Source: Tenebrio molitor
Lineage: Eukaryota; Arthropoda; Insecta; Coleoptera; Tenebrionidae
Assembly (NCBI RefSeq): GCF_963966145.1
Contig: NC_091049.1
Location: 22,134,001-22,198,000, forward strand
DNA: 64,000 bases
Reading direction: 5' to 3'
Part shown: positions 42,382 through 57,300 of the stretch, piece after piece
Position numbering within the stretch: position 1 is the stretch's first letter
How the letters are laid out: each line of letters starts with the position of its first letter
The notes under the pieces: generated by a model
What the model was told of the DNA's origin: nothing
The model's input: the letters and a program-made list of their open reading frames with translations, nothing else
The model's database searches: none
Made by a program: the position numbers and the translations under genes

Positions 42382-45300
42382 TTAGACGGCAGCCGTGACC
42401 GGTTGCGTTGACGCACCGGGAATCTTCCCAAGCACTTTGGAGAGGTTGACCCCGGTTAAGGCATTGACGGCAGGTGGAATTTGTCCCACCAGCCGAGTTA
42501 TTTCGGCAGTGGTGTTGTCGGGACCTCCTATGAGGACGATTTCCTCGGTTTTGGCCAACGGTGCCGCCACTTCTGCAGCGATCTGCAAACAAAAACTCGT
42601 TAGGAGGGAAGAGTGTCGTCTCACATGGAGACAGTACTTTAGGTAAGGCCTCTAGAACGATAGACATAATGGCAGCATCTCCGTATTGCTTGTAGACAGC
42701 GGCTTTTTGTCTCATGCGCTCCGCGTCAGCTTTTCCCACGCAGGAAATTGCGGCGGCTTCGGCCGTACCCAATAGCTTTATCTTTTCGCTGTCTGCTATG
42801 GCGTTCTGAACGGTTTGAGTGCTGGAATGAGAACAGAACATATCAGGAATTGATACAAAATGTAATGAGGTGCAGTGATATTCATACAGAGTAATGGTGG
42901 GCTAAAATCAATTGGAAAATCTTTAAAAAACTGATAAAGATGAGAACATTTCCTTCGTTCTTCTTCACATTTTAGTTGTAGGTATTCAAGATTTAATTTC
43001 ACAACCATTATTAGCTCTTTTCGGGTACTAAAGTAAAAGCAAATAATTTACTTTGAGAATTCATTTATAAAAAAAAAATATTATCAAAATCTTTTATTCA
43101 GTTGGTTCTAAATTAATTTTTGCAAAGTATGTGATCTTTTTGCAGTTAACGATTGGGGGAAACGCGTTTTCGTTCAAAGTTTTTTCAAAAATAAATGTTA
43201 AAAGATTTTTTTCATTCATTATTCGTTCCTTGGGGCTCTCGCAGTCGGGGAGCATTCGCTAATATCTATCGTACTCAAGACTTAATCCGGCGCAGAGAAC
43301 ACAATGAAGCCACGCCACCCATTAATGGGGAAATGGATGGTTGACAGACAGTTGGCATGTGAAAAGAGTTTCTTGTAAGTCTTTTTATTATTCCCGATAG
43401 TATTCCAGAATTGACCCAAAGGTAAGTATATTAAAAGGAAATTTAAAAATTAGATGACTAAATTTTAATTTAGAGTATTTTTAGAAAAATATCTGTGATT
43501 CCTGCTATTGGAACGTGAAACAACATTTTTTCAACAATCCAACAGTTTCTAAATATTTTCAAACAACAATAAGTAGATACACACTTTATAAAAACATTTT
43601 TTCTTGTTCACTTGAACTTGACACTGTCAACTCCTGACATTCTCAATCAATTTCCGGAAGATTAGAAACCGGTTAGAGTCATCTGCGACCCTGAACTCGA
43701 ACTGTTCTCACGCGTTACGGCTAGAACTAAGACACTAGAGCCAGCTCTAGCTACACCAGCCTAGGGCTCTGTATAAATGTTAACACTTAGTGTATACACT
43801 TCATCTAGAGACAAAAGTGTCGTCGTGTAAGCGACAGCCCAGTAAATTTAAGTCTTCTTACATTGTTGCGTAATTGTATAAAATTAAAACTAAATGTAAA
43901 TTAAAATCTGAAAACGCAGGAAATGGTATCAAAACATTGTCTTTACTATTTATTGTTTCTTTTATTTGTATTTGTATTTGCTTTCAAAATATATTAAGGG
44001 CCGTCTTGTATGAAATTTGGAAAACTTGGAAAAACAACTGTATACAGGATGTCTCAGCTAAGACTTTCAAGCCTAATATCTCGGATTTGCCAAAGGATTT
44101 TTATGAAATTTAAAATGCAGATATTTTAGACCGTGAAGGTTCAATTAGTAATAATAAAGTTAAAAAATGTAATTTTAACACATGTTTCCTTTATTGAAAA
44201 TTAAGCGCAATTATTATTAGATTGTTAAACATTAAAAAATAGATGTTAACACAAACAATTAACTAAATCACTTGTCTGATTCAACGAAAAGATTAAATTT
44301 TGTCGTTAAAAATTTAATGTAAAATTTGAAGGTATTTGACCAGTTACCTTTTGAAACAATTAATGATTAATTGCCAAGCAACATTTTGTACACCTTTAAA
44401 GTCTGTCAAAATTGGGCGCGCTTTATTAGAAACTTCAAATTGTGAAAATTTATTGAAAATACTCTAAAAATAGACTACAGCGGCAGAAATTTCAATATTG
44501 TTGAAAAAGGAAAAACATTTTGCTAATGCAGAGTGTCGTAAGAACTTCAATGACACAGTTCGTTTTCTGGTGGAACACTATCCAAATGTAGGCTTTACAA
44601 AATGTAAGGTTAAGAGAGTCGTCAATTTATTTGAAGACACAGGAAGCGTAAGTACTATTGCGGGCAAAAAAAGTGGGACATCAAATTTCTGTCAGTTTTG
44701 AAAAATTCGATGTAGTTCAAGCTTTATTGTCATTTTTTTGACACTATTCCAGCTGACAGTTTAAAAATTTATTTTATACTCCTATTTTCCTTTTCGAAAT
44801 GCCTTCTTCTTTTGATAAAGGTAGAGTTTGATTGGAACTTTGCATTAAATAAATATTCACTACGTGCTTACTTACAATCATTCCCTACAACCTACAATAC
44901 TTAATGACAACGTCAATCAATTCAAAGTAGGGTTAGAATCAGGTAAGGGTTATTTCACATTAAAAGTCAAGACAATGACGTTGATGTCCCACTTTTTTTG
45001 CCCGCAATAGTACGTGAACTAAATTACCTTGCTAAAATATCCCGATCGTGGTTTAGTCCTTTATGGAAGAATTAAAGCATCCAGTATAATAAATTACGCC
45101 CAAATGTTGTCTTTAACTTTGTAAGTATTTGTAAGGTTAGCAAGATAAACGTCAAATATGTCACCTGCGCTTCTGCGAAAAGGGATGACCAAAATTCTGC
45201 AAAATTGTGCGTTTGTTTCATACGCGTCTACGTTTTTGCATTTGCAGCCACGTTTAACACAGTTTTTTGCTTTTTTCTTGCAAACCAGACGTCTTTCAAG

Positions 45301-48300
45301 GACGAGTTTTTCCCTACAGCATTTTTTATTGACGCTCAATTTTTTATGTAAATCTTAATTGATTCAACATTTTAAAAAGGCATGTAAAAATTACGTTTTT
45401 AAGACTTGGGTGATTGCATTACTGGGATTTTATTCTTCACCGTCTAAAATATCTGCATTTTAAATTTCACAAAAATCCGCTGGAAAATAACCGAGTTATT
45501 AGGCTTAGCTGAGACACCCTGTACATATTCTTTAAATATAATTTGGTTGAAACCTCCCTAGAAAGTGAGTTTGTATCCATAAATACAGTGGGTGAAGATT
45601 TCCCTTTTGTTCACTTCACTTTCGGTCATCGTTTTTTGCTCACTATCTTTCACTCACTGGTTTTTTCTAATTCTCCCTGATAACGTAATTTTGATTTTTT
45701 AGGCAACATTAAGTGCCTCCCGGCACTTGCCTCTTCCAGGACATCATCAGGAACATATAATTCTTCATCATCCATTTCCACAATATGCACACAACCATTT
45801 TATTGACGTTACAGAACTTTGTTTATTTTGTATTTTTTTGATCCGTCCACAAATGTTATTTATTTTTATTTAAAATTTTGAATACAAAGTTACAGACTCA
45901 CTTTCCAAGGACGTATCGAACAAAACCAAATACAGCACTCGAGAGTAAGGCCGCTTTCGTTCACTTGCATCGTCCACGAACAGAAGTTTCGCGTGAACGA
46001 AAGCTTTGCCTTCCTCACTCTTACTGTAAATAATTATTTTCCACGACTATTAGAGAATATATGGATTGTTGTTGGATATGCAATGAAAGAATAATATCAA
46101 TTCCACGCCCCCTGGATTTCAAACTGGAATTCACGGGCTGTCGGCCAATCACATCCGTCGTATTTTAGGAATCCATGGGTGGATCGCCAATTGGATGCGT
46201 TTGTAAACAATAAGTCGCGCGTCGCGTAGCAACCGCTAAACGAGGCACCATTTTAATTGTCAAATATTAAAAAATCAAATTAAATTCAATTTTCAGAGAT
46301 TTTTTTTGTACAGTCGTTGTTTATTGTTTTATTATAATAATTCGTACAACGGTACGACCTTGACACTAGGTATTGTTTGTTTTAGCCATTTTTTACATTC
46401 AATTTTTATCTGTTATGGAGATTTCATCATAATTTCAAACTTTCCCGTTGAAACGGCGAGACATTTTATATTCAAACAACGTAAATAAAATTAACGTAAT
46501 AATTATGGTGGTGTTGATTTAAAATACAAGAAACAACTAATGTCAAAGCAGAGATAATGCTGAAAAACGTACAATTACCATTACTAGATGTGTTAAGTGT
46601 TTGTAGAGATTAGGAAAAACACGAAGAAACTGATATGGAAATGCTTTGATAATTGAGAATTAATAAATATACTTATAAAAATGCCTCGAAAAACAAGGAA
46701 TCTTTTAACTGCTAAATTAAAGCGAGCGTTCATTAAGTGCTTCGAAGAATTTAAAAAACATGATGAACTACGACCAAAACGATTGTCAACAGTTTTATTT
46801 CATAACCCCACGTTTTTCTGACACTTTCAAACACACAAAAACAAAAGTTGGCGACGTTGTCGGTTGTATTTTCGAGGTAGAATGCAGTGTTGGTGGATTT
46901 TTGATTTTGGAACAAATTATACAGTGAGCGGCAAAAGTATGGAAAAAATTCCTTAAAAATTAAACAAAATTTTTTTTCAAAAAAATCTTTCGACAGGTCA
47001 GTTTTAGTTTATAAAAATACATGTTTGAGTACCAAATAAAATTCCAAACAGTCATTTGTTTTCGAGTTATGACGTCATCGATAGTTTTTTTAAATGGAAA
47101 CCCCCTATTTTTTTTTCTTGATTCTGATAGCCCTTTTAATTGTCTAAATGACAGTATAAAAATTTTGTTATCTTACATAAGGACATTTTTGAGAAAAAAA
47201 ATTATAAAGTTGGAAAATTTTTTTTTATAACGAACAAAAACAAGTCAAAAAATCAAGTAGGTAAATCAAACAGTCAAATGTTACTGGCAATTTCATTCGT
47301 ATGTGTTATTTGTTTTACAAAACGTTTTCGAAAATGACTCATTTAACAGAAACACAACGTATAGAAATTTTAATTTTCTTGGATGCGAGGATAAAACTAG
47401 ATAAAACTAAAACAGGAGGAATTTCTTCATAAACTTGCTTATTGTTAACAAGCTGGGGGATGGCAATTCGAACATTTAATTCCATAATTTTAGGTACTTA
47501 CTAACACAGTTTTTGACTTGTTTTTGTTCGTTATAAAATTTATTTTTTCCAACTTTATTATTTTTTTTTCTCAAAAAATTCCTTATGTAAGGTAACAAAA
47601 TTTTTATACTGGCATTTAGACAATTAAAAGGGCTATCAGAATCAAGAAAAAAAATAGGGGGTTTCCATTTAAAAAAACTATCGATGACGTCATCACTCGA
47701 AAACAAATGACTGTTTGGAATTTTATTTTATATTAAAATATGTATTTTTATAAACTAAAATTGACCTGTCCAAAGATTTTTTTGAAAAAAATTGTGTTTA
47801 ATTTTTAATGAATTTATTCCATACTTTTGCCGCTCACTGTATATAAAATTTTGATTCTTTCATTCTTATTGATTATTCTCGTATAAGTATACCAAGTGAT
47901 CAAAAACAAATCAAACGTTTGTAAACTTTGCCGAAATCGAAAAGTTGTTTTTTAGGTTAACAACAGCACATCGTTGACGTTTCTTTGACATTTTCGCGAA
48001 AAATCTGCTTACCAGTGGCGTCGCCAATAAAGCTGTTAAATTACCCATTCTTATGAATGTAAAATGTTGCCCTTGTTTATTTTATGAATTTTCTTCATTA
48101 TCAGATAATAATAATAAAATGCACAATTATAATTCCAACATCCAAAATTCATGAGGTATAATTTATTATAAAATAGAGTTTGGGACCACAAATTGTCTAC
48201 GCCCATGATTGAACGCTTATTTGCATAGGATTCCGCTACGACATGACCGATAACTTGTAACGCCTGCTCTGATTTGTTCTCTTTTTCATCACATTGTATT

Positions 48301-51300
48301 TTGTTTCTTGTAACGAGTGTTCAAATAAATTTGTGGTCAACCAGGCCGTGATTTTCTCTCTCTTCGCAACACACTGTTGGACAATTCTTTCAGATACATA
48401 ACCTCATTTTGATCACATTTTTGATAAAAGAAAAATTGAAGTTTTGGATTTTTTTTTTAATTATTTCACTGAACATTTTCTTCGTTGCCATTTCAAAAAT
48501 AGGATTCTATCATAAATATTTTGTGTTCTCGGGTGAAAATCATTGTTTAAATAAATTTCTCATAAATGTCAAAATTGACAGGTGACAATACATAAAGTAA
48601 ACGCAACAATTTAAAATTGAAAGTCTTTAGCCACTCACCGTTTTCCTTCGGCAATCATTTGCACCCTGTAGCTTTCGGCTTCGGCCGGCAGACGAACTGT
48701 CGCATTGAGCTCTCTTTCCTTCCTGAGAACCTCTTGCGCCTCCACTTCGATCTGCTTCTTCCTTTCCACAACATCGATTTGTATTTCTTCGTTACGTATT
48801 TTCTGGCGAATTTTCGCTGCTTGTAATTCGTAAGCCAGTTGTGCTTCAGCTTTCTAAGCAAAGAAGTCGTTCGAAAAATGCAGATCGACCGCGCGATCGA
48901 ATACTTACGGCAGTGTTGATTTCTTGATTGAAGTTAGCTTTTTGCAGCTTGAACATCCTCGAATTATCTTCGATCTTGGTGTCGGTCGAATATTTGACGT
49001 CCATGGCGGACTTTTGGCATTCGGCTTCGCGAATGCCAGCGTCGCGGTTGGCTTCGGCGACGCCGGCGTCGGCGTCACGCTTCACCATGGCCGTCTGGGC
49101 CTTGCCCAATGACGTGAGATATTGGACTTCGTCATAAACGTCCTTTATTGTGAAGGACAGGATCTCGATCCCCATCCTGCCCACATCCGGGGCTGCCACT
49201 TCCCGGACCAGGGCCGCAAATTGGTCCCGATCGCGATACACTTCTTCTACTGTAAGAGTTCCTGTAAAAAAAAATGTCATCAGTTTATGAGCTTTAAGAT
49301 TACAAGCTGCTTATTTCTAGCGTCAGGTTGATGAAGCTGTCAAAGGTTTGTGTGTGAAAAAAATCGTCATTTTACGATCTTCACAGGGTCTTCTGCATTA
49401 GATCGTATTTCAGACATTACAGTCAATTCCAATGTAACACCTAGTAGATTATATCATTAAGAGTAGAAGTGAGTCTTTTTGTGCTAAGCCCAGAGCTTGA
49501 AGATCGACTTCGCTGCTGATTTCGTAATAGTAGATTTTTAAATTTGGCGCATATAAATGACCGTTGAGGGAGTCATATGACGTCATCTATATACAGTATG
49601 TCCCCGGATTGAGTTTACAAGAGGGGAAAAATTTTTATTTTTGATTTTACGCAAAAACTTCAAAGGAATAACATTTTTTGCTACATCTGAAACCCCTATT
49701 TTTGTTATTAAAAAGTATTTTTCAACACAGAGGAAGACTTAACATTAAAATCAAAGAAAATGCAGAAAAAATATTTACCTTTTTTTTTGAAAAAATCAAA
49801 TGATAATTGAATATAAAACTATTCTATTAAGTATGCGCCGTTTTCTGTACATCATTCAACCCTGTATCGAAGTTTAAGCTTCTGAACACCCATGCCTGAT
49901 ACATAACTGTTGGGAAATTTTTCATTAAATTTTGTAATTATGTGACAAAAATCGGTCCAACATTGGATTAAATAAATTCTTTGTTCTAAAGACAACATTT
50001 TGCAACAGTAATAAGTTGTTTGTCAAAAAACCAGGCCAATTGTAATAAAATTTATAACATAAAAATTAATTCTAAGTCCAAATTTGAACAAAACATGTTA
50101 ATTTAAGAATACAGTGTATCAATACTGAGATTTTAATAACGGAAATGGGGGTTTCAGATGAAGCAAAAAATGTTATTCCTCTGAAGTTTTTACGTAAAAT
50201 CAAAAATAAAATTTTTTTTCCTCTTGTAAACTCAATCCGGGAACATACTGTATATAAAACTGAATGTCTGTTTGTATATTTTGTATGCAAATCTACAGTT
50301 TTACTCCGATCTTGATGAAATTTTGTACACTTGATCTTCAAAACAATAAGAAAATTACTGTCTACTTTAATTTTACAAAACCAACCCCTACTACCATTTT
50401 CAACCCTGTTAAGAAAAAAAGAGGTTTTTTCGAGTTGGAAATACCCTCTCCTCTGAGTATATCGTCACCTTCGCCGCTTGACACCCACAAAAAGCAACCC
50501 CTATTATCATTTTTAAGCCTGTTAAGCACAAAAACAGTTATTTCGAGTTGGAAATCGCGTTTGCATGATATGTTCAGGTGTGATAGTTACATTTGGTTGT
50601 TTATAAAAGTAGCAATTTCGCAAAATGTGTTATAAAAGTGTTATGTTGGCGTATTTTCATGAATTGGTAAGTGATCATAGTGTTAGTTTCTTATCGTATT
50701 GATCTTTTTGTTTATATAGTCGAAGAAAAAAGTAGTCTACAGTAAAGTTTTAATTATTCTTCGTAAAAAGACAAACTTCATATTGAAATTACTGCGTTTA
50801 TCACAATACATGAAAGTAGAAACATAACATTCTGAAATTTGCGGGTGAAGCCGCGGGTAAAAGCTAGTCCCTTATAATTTTGACATTCATTTAGAAAACT
50901 GTCACCAAAATTTTTGAGTTTTTCGCAACCATTCGACTGCGGAGCACATTTTTGAATTTTTCTGAGTATTTCGAAGTTTGCAATGATATTATTTAGCTAT
51001 CACAATGGACAAGTTAATATATGTCAGATCCATCTATCTTTATTAGACGTAAAGACCAACAAAATATAACGTTAAACTATTTGATTGGCTACGTTATTTT
51101 TTAAAATAGTGTAACGAATCGGATATTACGATAAGCTTATACGTGAATCTTATGATTATAAGCATAAGGGAACGTTTTATAAGGTAAAAATCGCCTACCG
51201 GAAACAGGCTATTAATACACGTCCAAAAAATAATAAGCTCTATTTACGTTAATAAACACATTAAAAACGGGAAATTCAGTGTGATTCATAGGATTTTCTC

Positions 51301-54300
51301 ATCTTCGTTTGGAATCAGATAAATTTATTGCGATATCTTTAATAGGACAATTATAGATAAAATAAAATGAAATAGGAAATAGGAAGATTCATATAAAAGT
51401 GTGCAATATTCAGTGAACTGATAATTTTTTATAAGTGTCTTTGATAGGTGCAGACCTCAGATCATGATTACAACAATTTCTACTTGTTTGACGACTTAAG
51501 AAAAAACAAGTCCTGAACTTCTAAACGTCTAATTAGGTTCTTTGAACCTGCAAATGATTGTGTTTTCGTATTATTCCACTCGGTTACAGAACTGTCTAAA
51601 ATTTTCAAATTGCTATTATTACTGGATGTCCTTGAAATTTGGTTGACTTTGAATTTGAATCCAAGTGTGTTGAAATCAATTATTCGATTATTTATATCAC
51701 GATTTATTAAAACACTTGTTTGTTGAGACTGTCATTTACATATTCAGTTTAAATTGCGTCAACAGCAGCAAAAGAGCCATCAAATTAAAAATTCGAGAGA
51801 AAGCTTGATTATTTAATTTAAGATCAATAACGCACCCCTTGATAACTGCATAGGTCAATCCAATTGTCATGGTAACGTTAACAACACCCACCCATGCTGA
51901 CATTATTTCTGGACACACATGTACTTTGTCTATTTAACACTTGAAAAATATTGGCACTTATTCACTTGTTCACAGGAATATAGCATATCAGAATCAATTT
52001 AACCGTATCATTCGAACAATATTCTCCCACTACCGGCAAACTCCTAGGATTTAAACTCAAGGATATAAATGACTAAAAATACTAAAATCTATAACCGATC
52101 CTAATTACTAATTAACGAAAAACCAGATAAAATCGAACAATTAAAAGCAATTATTGCTAGGATTTCCTTTGTTTATTGTTGCGCGATATTGTGTTTTTTT
52201 TAGGGACGTGATGACTGATGACACTTGAAATTATCTCTATCAAAAATATAAATGATCAAAGGAGGAAATAAAAAACTATAAACTATGCATAATGTGAGTT
52301 AAATTTTTTTTTGGTGCAGACGAGGTGTGCTGAGGAGGAATTTAACGGTTTGTGTTTTTAATTTCCAGACGACTTGGCAAGTGGTAGATGGTCGAGTTTA
52401 TTTCATCAATTTTAATGAAAACGATGACTTTTACGTTATTGTCTTGACTTTGTCCATTAAGCAATTGAACCGATGGAATTTCAAATTTAATTTATTGCAA
52501 CTTCAATGTCAATGATAATAGATAAATCTAATGTAGCAATGAAGATAGATTGCTTCAGAATGATACATGACGCCGTTTTGGTGACGTCAATAAATCGAAT
52601 TATATTTTTTATATTAATTTAGAAGAAAAAACGAGAAACAACAATGTCGGTTGTGTTATTATAATTCCAGTTTAATTTTGTAAAACATTGAAAAATCAAA
52701 TAAATTAAAGTTCGGGATCACTTCTAGTACACTGAACCTGCTACACAGAAGAATTTCTCAACAGAAAGGAAACGAGCGTTATTTCTGTTGGCAAAAAATA
52801 AACTAATATTTCCTCGTACATTTTACATTTCTACGTATGCACTTATTAGCTTATTACATAACTTAATCAATCTTAATACAAAATGTTTAAAACAAAACTG
52901 CTGTCAAATGTTACCGTTTTGTAAACAGAAATGTTTGCTCTTACATTATACAGGGTGTTTAAAAGATGCCGCACTAAAACTATAGTAGTGTTCAGAAGCA
53001 ATTGGTAAGTGAGGGAAAAATATTTAAAACATTCTTGGTGTTAAATTTGCACGTGGATGAAGGTTTTTATGGTGAATTTGGCAACTGCGTGTACTTACCA
53101 GTATCTATCTTTAAAAAATTGAAATAGTTTCATCGATTTTTGAATAATTTTTCGATAATTAAAAGAGGTAAATTGCATTTAATATTAAAGACCACAGAGA
53201 TTGGGTTGAAATTATTAATCAACCTTCTTCTATTCTGCATACTTTAGTTGCATTTTGGGTGTTATTTAGTAATAATAATTACAACTAACAATTTTTAAAG
53301 ACCTTTACAAAAACTCCCATTGTGCAGAGAAATGAAGACCAAGAATGTTTTAAATATTTTTCGCTCACCTACCAAATGCTTCTGAACACCGTACAATAAC
53401 TTTAGTGCGGCATTTTTTAAACACCCTGTATATTGTCAGTGATGGTAATGCCGATTTATCGTTATTTATTTAACTTTTCATTTTAAGTAATTTATGATAA
53501 AAATATCAATTTCAAATAATACCTAATATCTCATTGGTGACACGATATTCAGGCCAGATTAATTTATCACTGGGGATATCATAATCAAGTAGGTAATGAT
53601 AATAATGATAAAATCTAACAATTCCCTTAATATTAATTCACTTCGAGGTAGACAATGTAACACATGTGGGGTGTCATTTTATTTTTTAGCATGTTGAAGA
53701 GTTTTGAAATAATACAGGGTGATCAAGAAGCGCTGTTTGAGTTGGTAATACTGAATTTTATTTTTAGATGGTAGAACTGGAGTAACTCCCCGTTGTTGAC
53801 GGCGTGACACTGACAGACGTGCTTGTGAATCTGTTCGAGAGCCTAAAAAGAAGAGTTAATTCATGTTTAGAGCAAAATGGGGGACACTCCGAGCATTTCC
53901 TTTAGTTAATTTTTAGACAATTGTTCTGTATTTCAAGTTTAATTTCTCTTTACCGTTAATTTTGACTCTCATAACCTGCCATTTTGTCGTTAATAATGTT
54001 ACGTCCGATCTCTGTGAAAAAACCAACAAACTCGTTGCAGTGTTGAAAATAGTCGAATAAAAAAATGTTCTTAATTGTACAGGGTCATTATAAATCGCAG
54101 CAAGCGTTGGTGACGTAGTTGAATGTGCCGCAAGCCTCATAACATGAGTGATACTAGTATCGCCGATGGGTGGCGCTACCGGCGATAGTGAAAATCTGTC
54201 TCCTAGTTTGTGTAACGTTGCGAGGCTTTCGGAACATACAAAATTTGTGTGGGTTTTCAAAGCCAACTGCGATGGGACAATCATTTATAACGACCCTGTA

Positions 54301-57300
54301 TCATCGTTCGGTTAAGAATGACAAACATCCTGTATTTCCAACTCAAACAGTCCTTCTTGATCACCTCGTATATCGATTTTGAATTTTAATCAACACATTT
54401 TTTTTAACAAACGATAGATACATTTAAATTTAAAATTTTTATTGTTCTTTAGTTCAATGTCGTCAATGTCATTTTAAAATTTCATCACATTGTCACAAAT
54501 TGAATTGAATTCGTCAATGGTATTTTTATTTCATATTTAAAAAAGTAAGAACTATTTCATGAATTAAGTAATTTTGTTCCAATTGCTTCAATAAAATTTA
54601 ACAAAAGAACATAATCATAACTATAGTTTATTTTTTAATTAAAGAACCACAACACCGCAATTTATACCCAAAATAGAGCTGACAACATTGTACACCTTTG
54701 ACATAGGGTGAAAAATCTCGTAATATAAAGATTGAGGTTATTAGAGATATTATTTTAGTAGCGCAGCATGTTAATAAAGTTAATAACAACAAATAACAAC
54801 TAATTTGAGAGTTTAATAAATGCCTTAGTTTGCGAGGCATTTTTAATAACACGTTCAAATTTTAGCTGCGAGTTTGCGTACTTGCAAGGATATTAAAAAT
54901 GACAGACGTTGGCTGGTATAGCCAATTGATATAATTAAATTCCCTAAATTTAGTAAAATTTTATATTTACAAACCTAAATCAACAGGTCGTGGTTCTTTG
55001 ATTAAAAAATAGACTATAATGTTATAGGTTACGCCCATTTCACACTAGAGAACTTTCCGTTGCGTCAAAGAATGACATTCAGGACCAATTTATTCCCCGC
55101 CGTTGTACATTCCAACAATATCGTTGAAGATTTTCTTTAGATTGTATTTAATTGCTAAATGGCAGCACATTATCTTGGCAAAGCAATTATGTTGGCATTT
55201 ATAATCACCTTGCGCTAAAGCGAAACACAATAAAATTATGTCCTACTGTTTCTGTTTTCTACAAATGTTGATTTACGATTACATAATGTGTGATACGACA
55301 AGGTGATATGTTATTATGAATCCCTCTGTTTCAAGATATACGAGGACAATGTGATCAAGAGGAAAATAAATCAAAACAGGCGTTGCAAATTATTATTGAC
55401 AATGTCGTAGCGAAATTCTATGCAAATAAGCGTTCAATGCATGGGCGTAGACAATTTGTGGTCTCAAACGCTACTTTATAATAAATCATACCTCATGAAT
55501 TTTAGACGTTACAATTATGATTGTGCATTTTATTATTATTATCTGATAATGGAGAAAATTTATAAAATAAACAAAATCAACATTTTACATTCCGAAGAAT
55601 GGGTAATTTACCAGCTTTATTGCCAAACGTGACGCCACTGGTAAGTAGATTTTTCGCTGAAATGTCAAAGAAACGTATACGATGTGCTGTTGTTAACCTC
55701 AAAAACAACTTTTCGATTTCGGCAAAGTTTACAGACGTTTACTAACAACAATTATCCCAGAATAAGTCGTAAAATTCGTTATACCATTGAAGATAAGGCA
55801 TTAATTATTAATAATTAATTAATTTTTAATAGATTTTTCGAGAGCCTACCTCTCCAATAAAACGACTGTGCCTGTCAAGTATACAGGGTGATTTACGAGG
55901 AATAATGAGCCCGACGGAATAGAAAATGCAATCCACAATACATTGCAACAATAAGCCGGACATCGAAGCGGTAAATGTCCGGGTTTTTCTCCTGATGAAT
56001 TGCGGGTTGCATTTTCTATTCCGTCGGGCTCATTATTCCTCGTAAATCACCTTGTATATATGGGTATGAGCAATCTAAGACAAACTTTTTGATAAAACAA
56101 AAGATGAGCTAGCACTCTTGTTTTTGTTCTCTTTTTGATCCTTCAACTGAGAGAAGTGAGTTTATACGTCGATAACTAGGCGCCAGTCTTGTTCCCTTTT
56201 AAGTAGATGCAATACGCTTAAAATCATGAAGTAATATTGAAATGAAAGACGAGGGAGTCATCACATGCAAAAGGGATGTTGCACTTTCAGCAGTAATATG
56301 TTTGAATTCTTTACGCCATACGAGTATGTTATTTATTCCGGGGCAAGCTCTTAGGATCTAAATTACTCAGTTCTTTATCAAATGACACAAAACCATGAGT
56401 TTGTATTATCTGTGGTAAAAAGAAGAGTAAGTCTTCAACAAGAACACTGTCAAAGAAATTAACAAAGCTTTCAGTTCGTTCTCAGTTAAATTGTTATAGT
56501 GTTTTTAACTGATGGAAACCAAATTACGTAATTATTTGTTGCGAATCTAATTGGCCATAGTTTTAAGACTCTTACTGACTAAACTGTTTTCATATTTTAT
56601 TCTGCAACACAAGTACCCTAGGTACACGAATATGATGAAATGAGAACAGCTAGTTGTGTTAAAATGCATAAAGATATGTACTGCCCAAAAACAGGGTAAG
56701 CCCTGTTTATAATTCAGCTGCACACAATTTATATACCGCATGTAGCTCATCGGGTCGATTGTGAACGCACCACGGATTACAGATCACGGATCGGCTGTTT
56801 AAATCTAACCTCACTTCCTGCGTTGTTTGTGTTTTTAATGTGCAGACTGACGAGTGGTGCGTTCACAATCGATTCTTCAACGCCAACTTTTAATGTGTTA
56901 ATTACAGCGCTACTGAACAGACCGCTATCTATAGAACAGCGGCTTGGTCAAATATGGGTAACGATGACTCATTCGTATAGAAACCGTTTCTAAATCAAAA
57001 CGATTTTCGATCTTCATTCACTCACTGCGTTCGGCAGCCAATCTACTAGCCGCAGCACATAAAACTTCATTTTTGCTCTTCATAACATAACATCCTATTT
57101 TAAGACTTAGGTTATTGCATTAATGGGATTTTACTCCCCACTGTCGAAAATATTTCCGTTTTAAATTTCACATAAATCCATTGCAAAGTAACCGAGATAT
57201 TAGGCTCGAAAGTCGTAGCTGAGACAACCTGTATAAGTTAAGCCATACGTTTTCAAATCTTTTATTTTTGACAGGCGCTCTTTATTAGTAGTTGTCTGTA

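Noticed and set aside
42395..42646. + strand frame opposite the last flotillin-2 exon
   Set aside because: It is an antisense shadow of the flotillin-2 coding exon.
51736..51918. 60-codon hydrophobic minus-strand frame in a flotillin-2 intron, possibly a chemoreceptor tail
   Set aside because: The frame starts at GTG, the QF near its end is too short a match to the receptor motif, and no partner exon was found.
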